Shown here: positions 5,833 through 11,798 of the stretch, in pieces
Layout of the letters: the number at the start of each line of letters is the position of its first letter
Position numbering within the stretch: the first letter of the stretch is position 1
IMG/VR virus record: IMGVR_UViG_3300049737_000147
Coordinates: 1 to 35,363 of that record
Source of the DNA: a virus
Length of the DNA: 35,363 nucleotides
Strand: one strand, 5' to 3'
Program-made: the position numbers and the translations under genes
Notes under the pieces: generated by a model
Database searches by the model: none
Told to the model about the DNA's origin: nothing
The model's input: only the letters and a program-made list of their open reading frames with translations

Positions 5833-6096
5833 ATGTCTCAGTTCGATTACACTACTCTCGACCCCAACAAACCTGCTTCATACCGTCAGTTTAACGGTGT
5901 TGCATATTACTTTGCTCAGTTGCACACCAAAGGTGACAAGACAAAAACATACATGGCAACTCGTATGTTCAAAGCTATCTTGTACAAGTTTTATAACGAG
6001 CAAGATATTCAAATGACTCATGGCGAGGCTCAAAAGTTCTTCAAAGCCAAGCGAGTTCCTGCTCAGTTTAAGAAGTTAATTACTATCCGTAAGTAA
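5833..6096 (+). CDS. Small protein, paralogue 2 of the early hairpin-saturated gene
   Basis: This 87-aa product starts at the ATG at 5833 behind GGAGGT. It aligns along its whole length with the N-terminal domain of the 5023-5442 product: PASYRQFNGVAYYFAQL against EASPRQISAIANRFAKL, FKAILYKF against YTAVLYRF, and MTHGEAQKFFKAKRVPAQF against LTHGDIQKFFKVSKVPKNF. The Lys-rich tail and C-terminal helix of paralogue 1 are missing. Its coding DNA has no inverted repeat with arms of 7 bp or more, which makes it a natural control. Function is unknown; the conserved THG--QKFFK block may be the functional core. Confidence 0.85.
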   Translation: MSQFDYTTLDPNKPASYRQFNGVAYYFAQLHTKGDKTKTYMATRMFKAILYKFYNEQDIQMTHGEAQKFFKAKRVPAQFKKLITIRK

Positions 6097-6109
6097 TTTA
6101 ACCCGTCTT

Positions 6110-6179
6110 GGGTGGGCATAGTTTGGTTGGCGCTATGCTTTAAAATGGTAAGCTCTGCTTACAAGTCAACCACTCACCC
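6110..6179 (+). ncRNA. Possible structured leader RNA
   Basis: The 106-bp gap before the next gene contains four complementary pairs: 6110-6114 with 6175-6179 (GGGTG/CACCC), 6116-6121 with 6133-6138 (GCATAG/CTATGC), 6124-6129 with 6167-6172 (TGGTTG/CAACCA), and 6148-6153 with 6157-6162 (GTAAGC-TCT-GCTTAC). The second and third cross, which would make a pseudoknot. It may be a cis-acting leader of the gene at 6203; this is pairing seen by eye, not a fold calculation. Confidence 0.35.
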
Positions 6180-6202
6180 TAAACTTTACTTGGAGATACA
6201 CT

Positions 6203-6472
6203 ATGCGTTTTTTAGATTCTGAAACTAGTCCAGCCTTTGGTGCAACTTATCATGCTATTAACACCGGCACTCCTCCACAGCCATTAAATATTCGTGGTCG
6301 GCAGTCTAATTGGAGAGATCGGTTTGAAAGGATGCAATCAATGGAATGGTTTGTTGTACCTTATGCTGATCGACATAAGACTCAGCAAGCGGCTTCAAGT
6401 TATCTTAGAGGACGTTATAGCTTTTACAAAATCAACAAAGACGGTGATATGTGTCTATTAAAACTTCGTTAA
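6203..6472 (+). CDS. Hypothetical protein, 89 aa
   Basis: The ATG at 6203 follows TTGGAGATACACT. The basic product (many Arg) contains RGRQSNWRDRFERMQSMEW, then VVPYADRHKTQQAASSYLRG and a final YSFYKINKDGDMCLLKLR strand pair. This order, with a small alpha-helix inside a short alpha/beta fold, hints at a nucleic-acid- or protein-binding module, but no family is recognised. A terminator follows its stop directly. Confidence 0.7.
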   Translation: MRFLDSETSPAFGATYHAINTGTPPQPLNIRGRQSNWRDRFERMQSMEWFVVPYADRHKTQQAASSYLRGRYSFYKINKDGDMCLLKLR

Positions 6473-6477
6473 TTTGT

Positions 6478-6499
6478 GGGGGCTTCGGCCCCCTTTTTT
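6478..6499 (+). terminator. Intrinsic terminator with UUCG loop
   Basis: GGGGGC-TTCG-GCCCCC is a perfect 6-bp GC stem with the very stable UUCG tetraloop, followed by six T. It starts 6 nt after the stop of the upstream gene. Confidence 0.93.
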
Positions 6500-6513
6500 A
6501 TTTGGAGGATATT

Positions 6514-6915
6514 ATGCTGTGGAAAAATGAATGCGGTCACCCCTTAGAAGATTATTTATTTAGCATTACTGGCCCAATTGATTCCTATGATGTGTGCTAT
6601 TACAGGCACAGTCTTGGAGATAAAAATGAATTTTGTTTGCGTTATGGCAATGAAGACCATGAATATCTTAGCAGTTGGGATTGTTCAACTATTGAACGGC
6701 GCATCTCTCATTTAAATAAATTTGGTGAAACTCCAACAGATAAAATGGAGTTGATAATGTTCAACAGTATGAAGAATAAAATACAAGAAAAAGGTTATTG
6801 GGATATCGCTTGGGATCTTACCCCTGAAGTAACAGAACTACAGCGGGTTGTAAGATATGATGATGCACCAGAAGATACTGGCAAAGATAACTGGCGGCTT
6901 GAAAGATTAAATTAG
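6514..6915 (+). CDS. Hypothetical protein, 133 aa
   Basis: The ATG at 6514 has GGAGG 8 nt upstream, so the longer frame from 6451, which would run through the terminator, is rejected. The product is acidic, rich in aromatic residues and Cys in its first half (MLWKNECGHPLEDYLFSITG, SYDVCYYRHSLGDKNEFCLR), with a more helical C-terminal half. No family recognised. It is alone between a terminator and hairpin copy C, so it needs read-through or its own promoter, which I do not see. Confidence 0.75.
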   Translation: MLWKNECGHPLEDYLFSITGPIDSYDVCYYRHSLGDKNEFCLRYGNEDHEYLSSWDCSTIERRISHLNKFGETPTDKMELIMFNSMKNKIQEKGYWDIAWDLTPEVTELQRVVRYDDAPEDTGKDNWRLERLN

Positions 6916-6916
6916 A

Positions 6917-6984
6917 GTGGGCTTCTACGTCTTTAAAACCCCCTTACAGGGTAAGGGGTTTTAAAGACTTAAGAAGCCCCCCCA
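6917..6984. repeat. Leader hairpin, copy C (compensatory variant)
   Basis: The inner stem pairs 6929-6947 with 6951-6968 around AGG. An outer stem pairs GTGGGCTTCT with AGAAGCCC(CC)CAC. The design is that of copies A and B (TTTAAAACCCC stem, one unpaired extra C on the left arm) but the top of the stem is CCTTAC/GTAAGG instead of CCTCAC/GTGAGG. Both arms have changed together, which supports selection for pairing. It ends 25-40 nt before the next start codon. Confidence 0.8.
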
Positions 6985-7008
6985 CCGACGACGACACCGG
7001 AGAACGCA

Positions 7009-7215
7009 ATGATAATATTTAATTACCCCAGCAAAAAAGTATTGAAAGAATGCATAGGTAAGCCTTTAAATTATATTGAAACAAGCTTGTTCGGAAATGA
7101 GTATGTTCGTAATGGTACTATGACCGGCGCTAATAGACCACATATCACTGGTCAGGGTCGAGAGTTTTTTGCAAACGTCACAATGGTTGACGGTTTAATT
7201 TCTAATGTAAAGTAA
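7009..7215 (+). CDS. Conserved phage-type small protein, 68 aa
   Basis: The ATG at 7009 follows CCGGAGAACGCA. The product contains KPLNYIETSLFGNEYVRNGT, then NRPHITGQGREFFANVTMVD. The ETS-FG-EY and TG-GREFFA-VTM pattern resembles small hypothetical proteins I know from cyanophage genomes. Strand-rich; function unknown. It is the first of a tightly spaced operon that runs to about 9490. Confidence 0.75.
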   Translation: MIIFNYPSKKVLKECIGKPLNYIETSLFGNEYVRNGTMTGANRPHITGQGREFFANVTMVDGLISNVK

Positions 7216-7228
7216 AGGAGATATTCTT

Positions 7229-7558
7229 ATGCCGTATGTATCAGGTTATGTCAGTGTAGATGTAGATGTTAGTGACTTTAGTGACGAAGTAGAAATATTA
7301 TTTTATAATATTGCTGATGTCATTAGTGCCGCCAAAGATAATAATTATACTCTTGAAGAAATTGTTGATTTTTGTTTTGGGCAGGGCCTAAACATTTCAG
7401 ATTATTTAATGAATACTTTAAGCCACGATCAGTTTACAACAATTTATAAAAGGTGTGTCACTAATTATATGGATGAGCTTGAGCTTAAAATTTCTAATCA
7501 AGAAGATACTATCTCTGAACTTAAAAAGAAACTAAAAGACTTAGAAGATCTATCATGA
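7229..7558 (+). CDS. Hypothetical acidic protein with C-terminal coiled coil
   Basis: 109 aa, ATG at 7229 behind AAAGGAGATATTCTT. It starts with a Val/Asp/Ser-rich strand pattern (YVSGYVSVDVDVSDFSDEVE), has a helical middle, and ends in a clear coiled coil of about 30 residues (ELELKISNQEDTISELKKKL). Likely a dimeric protein. No family recognised. It overlaps the next gene by 4 nt (ATGA). Confidence 0.75.
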   Translation: MPYVSGYVSVDVDVSDFSDEVEILFYNIADVISAAKDNNYTLEEIVDFCFGQGLNISDYLMNTLSHDQFTTIYKRCVTNYMDELELKISNQEDTISELKKKLKDLEDLS

Positions 7559-7761
7559 AATTTCGTATGACCTATATGAATAAAATATATAATATTAATA
7601 TACCAGTAACCGCCGAACAATTAGATAACTGGCAGAAAAATAGAATGACTGCGGCTGAAGCTATGCCGCATTTAACTCAAGCTCATTTTGATTTTCTGAC
7701 TCACGGCATATATCCTGACGATTCTTTCTTTGATTCTATTGAGGAACTTACTGATGTATGA
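7555..7761 (+). CDS. Hypothetical protein, 68 aa
   Basis: Starts in an ATGA overlap with the upstream coiled-coil gene and overlaps the next gene by 8 nt. The product has a two-strand start (KFRMTYMNKIYNINIPVTAE) and a helical rest (QLDNWQKNRMTAAEAMPHLT) ending in acidic residues. The TAEQLDNW and TAAEAMPHLT phrases recall small conserved phage proteins, but no function is known. Confidence 0.75.
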   Translation: MKFRMTYMNKIYNINIPVTAEQLDNWQKNRMTAAEAMPHLTQAHFDFLTHGIYPDDSFFDSIEELTDV

Positions 7762-8368
7762 ACTTCATGCTAAGGCTGTGCAAAATTATTCTAGATTATC
7801 AAGCGATAATCTTTCCGATATTGTATTAATGGTTGTGTTAAGTATTCAACAGCCGTGGTATGCCGTTGGCAAACAACTCAAAGATGTAAAATTAAATGGT
7901 ATCGACTCTAAATTTATATGGGGTAATAAAATTAAAACGTACAAGGCGCTCATGTCCCGAAAAGAATTTATTTATTCTCAGTACCTTGCAGTTCTTAATT
8001 CAAATAAATCTGATGATGATAGGGCGCTGTCGTTGATGAATGTATTCTTGCAAATTGATGGGTTAGGTATGGCAAAGGCTGGCTTTGTTTGTCAACTAAC
8101 TGCGGGGCTTGTTGGCTGTATTGACATTCACAATCTACGAATGTATAATATCCCAATGAAAGATTTAAAATTATCTAAGTCTTTAAAGTCAAAAGCTATA
8201 AAGAATCGTCGTGTTATGAATTATATTTCTATATGTCACGACATTGGTACAAAAAAGTTATGGGACAACTGGTGTAATTATTTAGCTAGTAAGTCTAAAA
8301 GATTTGAGGATGGCTTTCATGTATCCCAAGTACATTATAGCTATCTTCAAGATGCGGTAAACCTTTAA
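7754..8368 (+). CDS. HhH-DNA-glycosylase-like protein
   Basis: 204 aa, ATG at 7754 with GAGG nine bases upstream. Residues 98-113 (FLQIDGLGMAKAGFVC) fit a helix-hairpin-helix (hydrophobic-x-G-hydrophobic-G-x-x-x-A) and are followed by GCIDIHNLRMYNI at 121-133, which corresponds to the P-V-D-T-H-V-x-R segment of HhH-GPD glycosylases; Asp124 takes the place of their catalytic Asp. The N-terminal 90 residues are helical. A base-excision or DNA-modification role is inferred from these two motifs only; the protein may have lost activity and simply bind DNA. A perfect promoter sequence lies inside the gene over this very motif. Confidence 0.6.
   Translation: MYELHAKAVQNYSRLSSDNLSDIVLMVVLSIQQPWYAVGKQLKDVKLNGIDSKFIWGNKIKTYKALMSRKEFIYSQYLAVLNSNKSDDDRALSLMNVFLQIDGLGMAKAGFVCQLTAGLVGCIDIHNLRMYNIPMKDLKLSKSLKSKAIKNRRVMNYISICHDIGTKKLWDNWCNYLASKSKRFEDGFHVSQVHYSYLQDAVNL
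8121..8149 (+). promoter_or_regulatory. Perfect sigma70 promoter inside a coding region
   Basis: TTGACA (8121-8126), 17-nt spacer, TATAAT (8144-8149), with the same geometry as the two divergent promoters. It points towards the DUF932 gene 237 nt downstream, for which it could be a second promoter that bypasses the three upstream terminators. Because it encodes the conserved CIDIHNLRMYNI motif it could also be coincidence. Confidence 0.55.
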
Positions 8369-8385
8369 TCAACTGGAGACATATT

Positions 8386-9339
8386 ATGTCGGATGTAATT
8401 TCTATTTTTGGTACTCATCGTCCAGCAGATCCTTTTGCTGGCAAAGGTTATGGCGTTGCTGATTTTCCTGTGGCAACTCGCCCAATGCTTTTCTTCAATG
8501 ATGACACCGATCAGTGGTATGAGTCATCAAAAGTTGCTGTTGTTCGTACAGATACTATGGACGAGCTAGGTGTTCATGGGAAAAATTATAAACCTGTTGC
8601 ACCTCGTGAATTAATTGACGCTCAACGTGCAATTATTATGCGGAGTGGTTTAAAAACTAATGGTATCGTTGAAAAGATTGAGTGCAGTCACAACGGTGCG
8701 GCGACATTTGTAAAGTATCGTTTACCAGAGCATAACTATATTACTCCTGACGGCGACAACGCCACGCTTACTTTATTGGGCGTGACTTCCCTCAACAGTA
8801 CGTTTTCTTTTATTATGTCAGCAGGCGCTCGTCAATCTGCTTGTTTTAATGGTCAAGTGTTTGTTACTGGTGAGGCTGGTTTGTTTAAAGCTCGACACAC
8901 CAAAAACTTAGATATCCAACAAGCTTCTCGTGCAATTGTTAAGTCTCTTGAAGTGTTTGAAAAAGAACGGGAGTTGTGGCAGACTATGTACAAAACGAAA
9001 GTTACTCAGAAGCAGGCGATGTATAGTTTTGCAGAAGCCGCTGGCTGTCTTGAGTTAGTACAGGCCGCAGTTCACGAGAGTGGTGTATCTTGGTCAGCAG
9101 TATTCGACAAGCTCCCTCGACTGAACAGCACATTAACATATCTTGCCAAGGCTTGGGGTGAGTACTCTCAGAAGATGGGTAGTACTCAATGGGCGGTGTA
9201 TAATACACTTACAGATTGGGCTACTCATGCTCCAGCACCTACCAAGAAATCTCAAATTAACATTGCTTCGGTTAATCAGAAGCGTTCAGAGGTTGTACGT
9301 AAGGTATGTAACTCTGATGTCTTTCGTATCGCGGCCTGA
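8386..9339 (+). CDS. DUF932 family protein
   Basis: 317 aa, ATG at 8386 with GGAG upstream. The run FIMSAGARQSACFNGQVFVT and then LFKARHTKNLDI corresponds to the hallmark of DUF932 (phage/plasmid-like TIGR03299) proteins: a Cys-hydrophobic-Asn-Gly motif followed by a K-x-R-H-T motif. The early region (NYKPVAPRELIDAQ) also fits. These proteins are common on phages and plasmids; their function is not established, although links to DNA metabolism or host takeover are often proposed. It is by far the largest protein of the early block. The internal promoter at 8121 may serve it. Confidence 0.85.
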   Translation: MSDVISIFGTHRPADPFAGKGYGVADFPVATRPMLFFNDDTDQWYESSKVAVVRTDTMDELGVHGKNYKPVAPRELIDAQRAIIMRSGLKTNGIVEKIECSHNGAATFVKYRLPEHNYITPDGDNATLTLLGVTSLNSTFSFIMSAGARQSACFNGQVFVTGEAGLFKARHTKNLDIQQASRAIVKSLEVFEKERELWQTMYKTKVTQKQAMYSFAEAAGCLELVQAAVHESGVSWSAVFDKLPRLNSTLTYLAKAWGEYSQKMGSTQWAVYNTLTDWATHAPAPTKKSQINIASVNQKRSEVVRKVCNSDVFRIAA

Positions 9340-9490
9340 TAATGTTGATATTGAATCTCTTGTTCAGTTTTATATTTATATCAAGCCTAATCCTGATTAC
9401 ATGGGTCTGGCTGAATCGTTAAAAGATTCTCACTTTACTGAACTAGAAATATTTAATATTCTTCACAAAGTACGTGAAGGTTATTACTAA
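9317..9490 (+). CDS. Small hypothetical protein, 57 aa
   Basis: The ATG at 9317 overlaps the last 23 nt of the DUF932 gene. The product, MSFVSRPDNVDIESLVQFYI and onwards to NILHKVREGYY, is a helical protein that reads well only downstream of this ATG; the longer open frame (from 9143) is a shadow of DUF932. AAGG stands 12 nt before the ATG, so translation is probably coupled. A terminator follows directly. Confidence 0.65.
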   Translation: MSFVSRPDNVDIESLVQFYIYIKPNPDYMGLAESLKDSHFTELEIFNILHKVREGYY

Positions 9491-9497
9491 AAACTAT

Positions 9498-9519
9498 AGC
9501 GTCCTTCGGGGCGCTTTTG
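9498..9519 (+). terminator. Intrinsic terminator with UUCG loop
   Basis: AGCGTCC-TTCG-GGGCGCT (one G-T wobble) followed by TTTTG. It lies 7 nt after the stop of the upstream gene and closes the 7009-9490 operon. Confidence 0.85.
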
Positions 9520-9532
9520 TTTGGAGGTGATA

Positions 9533-9736
9533 GTGAAAACAAAAGAAAAAATATTTAATGTTCAAAGACTAATCAGATCAGCAATGAACGATGAAGACTA
9601 CTGTTCTTTTATTCTTGATTGTTTACATGAAGAACAAAGTAAATTTTCTTTAGAAAGATTAAATAAATTCTGGGACGATGCCGCTAAATCTAGTGACACC
9701 GTTGAAGAGTGGATCAACAACAACAGAGGAAAGTAA
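9533..9736 (+). CDS. Hypothetical protein, 67 aa, GTG start
   Basis: GTG at 9533 stands 6 nt after GGAGG. The product (MKTKEKIFNVQRLIRSAMND, ending EEWINNNRGK) is wholly helical and acidic with a basic start. No family recognised. First gene of the next operon, directly after a terminator. Confidence 0.7.
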   Translation: MKTKEKIFNVQRLIRSAMNDEDYCSFILDCLHEEQSKFSLERLNKFWDDAAKSSDTVEEWINNNRGK

Positions 9737-9737
9737 T

Positions 9738-9962
9738 ATGTATTACATAGCACCCCGAAACCAGCGCGGCAATGGCGGTATGATTATCTGGCAACATATT
9801 AAAAGCCTAAAGAATTTTAAACCTACTGATACTGTTGAGTATGTAGTCGCTAGAAATAAAAAAGAAAGGGAGAGGTCGCTACCAATTTATGTTGGTGTAG
9901 GTGGCAGGCTTATAAAAACTCAGCGGTATGAAATTACTTTTCTTGATCAATTTTTTAACTAG
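9738..9962 (+). CDS. Hypothetical protein, 74 aa
   Basis: ATG at 9738 one base after the previous stop, behind AGAGGAAAG. The product is a basic, strand-rich protein (MYYIAPRNQRGNGGMIIWQH; VEYVVARNKKERERSLPIYV). No family recognised. The start is chosen by the ribosome-binding site; the in-frame extension upstream is inside the preceding gene. Confidence 0.7.
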   Translation: MYYIAPRNQRGNGGMIIWQHIKSLKNFKPTDTVEYVVARNKKERERSLPIYVGVGGRLIKTQRYEITFLDQFFN

Positions 9963-9971
9963 GAGATAATC

Positions 9972-10154
9972 ATGCGATTAACTAAGCCCCAGCAACAAAC
10001 TCTCAAAACAAAGTGGATGTTATTGAGTGAGAAAAAAAGTTATTTATCTTTTCGACGCACAGTAGAGCTTGGTTTTTGTATGGACGGTGCAGTCATAGTA
10101 CCTTGGAATGGTATGTGGTTGGCTATAGAAACTGATGGATACGCACACACATAG
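9972..10154 (+). CDS. Small conserved-looking protein, 60 aa
   Basis: ATG at 9972 behind AGGAGATAATC. The product has KKSYLSFRRTVELGFCMDG followed by AVIVPWNGMWLAIETDGYAH. The S-YL-FRR and W-GMWL-IE-DGY-H pattern recalls a short protein conserved in marine phages; its Gly/Trp-rich end suggests a compact beta structure. Function unknown. Confidence 0.72.
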   Translation: MRLTKPQQQTLKTKWMLLSEKKSYLSFRRTVELGFCMDGAVIVPWNGMWLAIETDGYAHT

Positions 10155-10163
10155 GAGATAGTA

Positions 10164-10406
10164 ATGGGAACAGCTAGTATGTATGGTAATCAGGTGATGG
10201 ATGTGGAGTTAGACTGCGAGTGGATGTCTATCTATGTAACCATTGAGTATTTTGTGCATGGTGATGAGGAGAATCTAGTTGAAATTGTATCGGTTAAATC
10301 GCGTGGAGTTGATATCACTAGCTGGGTCAATAGTAATTATATATATGATCTCATTGCTGATGAGATAAGTAACGCTGACTATCATTGGAGTGATCATGGA
10401 GACTAA
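10164..10406 (+). CDS. Hypothetical acidic protein, 80 aa
   Basis: ATG at 10164 behind AGGAGATAGTA. Acidic protein with strand-like middle (SIYVTIEYFVHGDEENLVEI) and a C-terminus rich in Asp, His and Trp (NADYHWSDHGD). No family recognised. It overlaps the next gene by 11 nt. Confidence 0.7.
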   Translation: MGTASMYGNQVMDVELDCEWMSIYVTIEYFVHGDEENLVEIVSVKSRGVDITSWVNSNYIYDLIADEISNADYHWSDHGD

Positions 10407-10644
10407 AGAATTAAATAATTTTGCTTATGATGCAATTATAAGAATTTACAAGGGCGACGAACAGAGCAGTAACGAAGTAGAACTTTTACATGAAATAAAA
10501 TTTATGTGTGATCTGGATGATGCCCCTGATTTTAGGCGCTTACTTTTTAAGGCAGTTGATGCATTAGCTAATGTCTATCAGTATCAAACGGGAGGCTATG
10601 TGCATATCGCAACTATTATAAATAGGGAGTTTATAAATATATGA
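10396..10644 (+). CDS. Hypothetical protein, 82 aa
   Basis: ATG at 10396 has GGAG 6 nt upstream, so the GTG two codons earlier is not preferred. The helical acidic product (METKELNNFAYDAIIRIYKG; DDAPDFRRLLFKAVDALANV) is unlike any family I know. It overlaps the next gene by 4 nt (ATGA). Confidence 0.7.
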   Translation: METKELNNFAYDAIIRIYKGDEQSSNEVELLHEIKFMCDLDDAPDFRRLLFKAVDALANVYQYQTGGYVHIATIINREFINI

Positions 10645-11171
10645 ATATCTTTTATCTTGATGACTGTCCACGTAGGGCCGCTGAAGAGCAGTGTGATCAG
10701 CATATTGTTAAGATGCCCCTTGAGACTGCACAGATTTTGTCCACGGCTCATCGTGTTGTCGATGGCACAATGGTGATCGGACAATCTTCTTCAGGCCGTA
10801 AAGCTAAACGCTGGGTGCTAGATAAATATGATGACAAGTTTTATCTTGCGGCCCATGTCAATCATCCCAGCACTGTCTGGGCTAGGCAAAGTAAACAACA
10901 TTATCAATGGTTGTATGAACACTTTGAAGCCCTTAGTATGGAGTTTCAAAGCCGCTTCAAACACAGCCATAAAAGCTGGAACAAATTAAAGTTCTTTACG
11001 AGCAAGGCTCCACAAAACATTGAAGTCTCTGGTTTTGTTGAGCCGCCTCAGTGTATGCCTGATGAGTACAAAGATACTGATACTATCAAAGCGTACAAAA
11101 AATATTATGACTTTAAGTTCCATGATTGGATAGAAAAGGGGAGGCCCATGCGATGGACAAAGAGCGCGTAA
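10641..11171 (+). CDS. Conserved phage protein of unknown function (NIFYLD family)
   Basis: 176 aa, ATG at 10641 in an ATGA overlap. The N-terminus MNIFYLDDCPRRAAEEQCDQ, then HIVKMPLETAQILSTAHR, and later HPSTVWARQSKQHYQWLYEH form the signature of a protein widely found in phages of marine bacteria (N-I-F-x-L-D-x-x-P, C-D-x-H-x-V-K-M-x-x-E-x-A-Q, H-P-x-x-x-W). The invariant-looking Asp, His, Lys and Glu residues suggest an enzyme, and a nucleotide or DNA-repair role is often guessed, but I cannot support one. The C-terminus overlaps the following small membrane gene. Confidence 0.75.
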   Translation: MNIFYLDDCPRRAAEEQCDQHIVKMPLETAQILSTAHRVVDGTMVIGQSSSGRKAKRWVLDKYDDKFYLAAHVNHPSTVWARQSKQHYQWLYEHFEALSMEFQSRFKHSHKSWNKLKFFTSKAPQNIEVSGFVEPPQCMPDEYKDTDTIKAYKKYYDFKFHDWIEKGRPMRWTKSA

Positions 11172-11266
11172 AACATTTTATTGCTACGATGCCTGAGTAC
11201 TGGTATGCGTTAGCTATAATTGTTTTTTTTAGCATTGGTTTTATGATAGGAGATTATATAAAATGA
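11153..11266 (+). CDS. Small single-span membrane protein, 37 aa
   Basis: ATG at 11153 lies inside the end of the upstream gene behind GGGGAGG (12 nt away); the TGA (11264-11266) overlaps the next ATG. The product has a polar, basic N-terminus (MDKERVKHF) and one hydrophobic helix (YWYALAIIVFFSIGFMIGDY). Its position, overlapped by genes on both sides, favours a real gene. It could be an inner-membrane accessory protein or a small holin-like protein, with no direct evidence for either. Confidence 0.6.
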   Translation: MDKERVKHFIATMPEYWYALAIIVFFSIGFMIGDYIK

Positions 11267-11490
11267 AAAAGTATATTCATGTTAATCAACACAAAATTCG
11301 TGCGAACAAAAAGAATGGAACAGACGACCCAGTTATAACAATTAAAACTGGTAGAACTAATACATATTGTCACGAGGTTGAAATACTTGGTAACAGCGTG
11401 TTAAGATATAGCGGGAACGACAAGCCTATTCTCTCGTGTGGTGCGCGTGTTGTTATTGAAACTAATTCTGATATTAAAATTGTGAGGTAG
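11263..11490 (+). CDS. Conserved phage-type small protein, 75 aa
   Basis: ATG at 11263 in an ATGA overlap, with AGGAGATTATATAA upstream. The product reads KKYIHVNQHKIRANKKNGTD, DPVITIKTGRTNTYCHEVEI, and later SCGARVVIETNSDIKI. The IHVNQH, P-(I/L)T-KT and SCGARV-IET blocks match a short, strand-rich protein I know from cyanophage genomes; function is unknown. A compact beta fold is likely. Confidence 0.75.
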   Translation: MKKYIHVNQHKIRANKKNGTDDPVITIKTGRTNTYCHEVEILGNSVLRYSGNDKPILSCGARVVIETNSDIKIVR

Positions 11491-11492
11491 TG

Positions 11493-11798
11493 ATGAGTAT
11501 TGATGATATAACACCGGAAGAATGGGACAATATTTTTAAACCAAAAACAACTTGTGGAAAACTTTTTCATCCTCAAGATAATCATACCGCTAATCCTGTA
11601 ACAAAGCCTGAGCATTATAATAAAGGTGGTGTCGAAGCTATTGATTATATTAAACAACAATTGGGTGATGGCTTTGGTGACTACTGTGCTGGGAATGTCC
11701 ATAAATATCTTCATAGGTTTCGTTACAAGAATGGGGTAGAGGATCTGCGAAAGGCTCGTGTCTATCTTGATTGGTTAATTGAGGATATAGTAAATTGA
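11493..11798 (+). CDS. DUF3310 protein, nucleotide-kinase-like (T7 gp1.7 type)
   Basis: 101 aa; the ATG at 11493 is preferred over the GTG one codon earlier. The C-terminal two thirds hold the DUF3310 pattern: KPEHYNKGGVEAIDYIKQQ, then YCAGNVHKYLHRFRYKNGVE and DLRKARVYLDWLIED. In T7, gp1.7 of this family phosphorylates dGMP/dTMP; activity here is inference from the family. It fits with the MazG-like protein, the HD protein and the ribonucleotide reductase in nucleotide supply. TTG of the next gene overlaps its stop (TTGA). Confidence 0.85.
   Translation: MSIDDITPEEWDNIFKPKTTCGKLFHPQDNHTANPVTKPEHYNKGGVEAIDYIKQQLGDGFGDYCAGNVHKYLHRFRYKNGVEDLRKARVYLDWLIEDIVN

Noticed and set aside
4369-7000. tRNA genes in the early intergenic regions
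   Set aside because: Several cloverleaf-like hairpins exist, but no T-loop motif or acceptor stem pairing of the right length was found.
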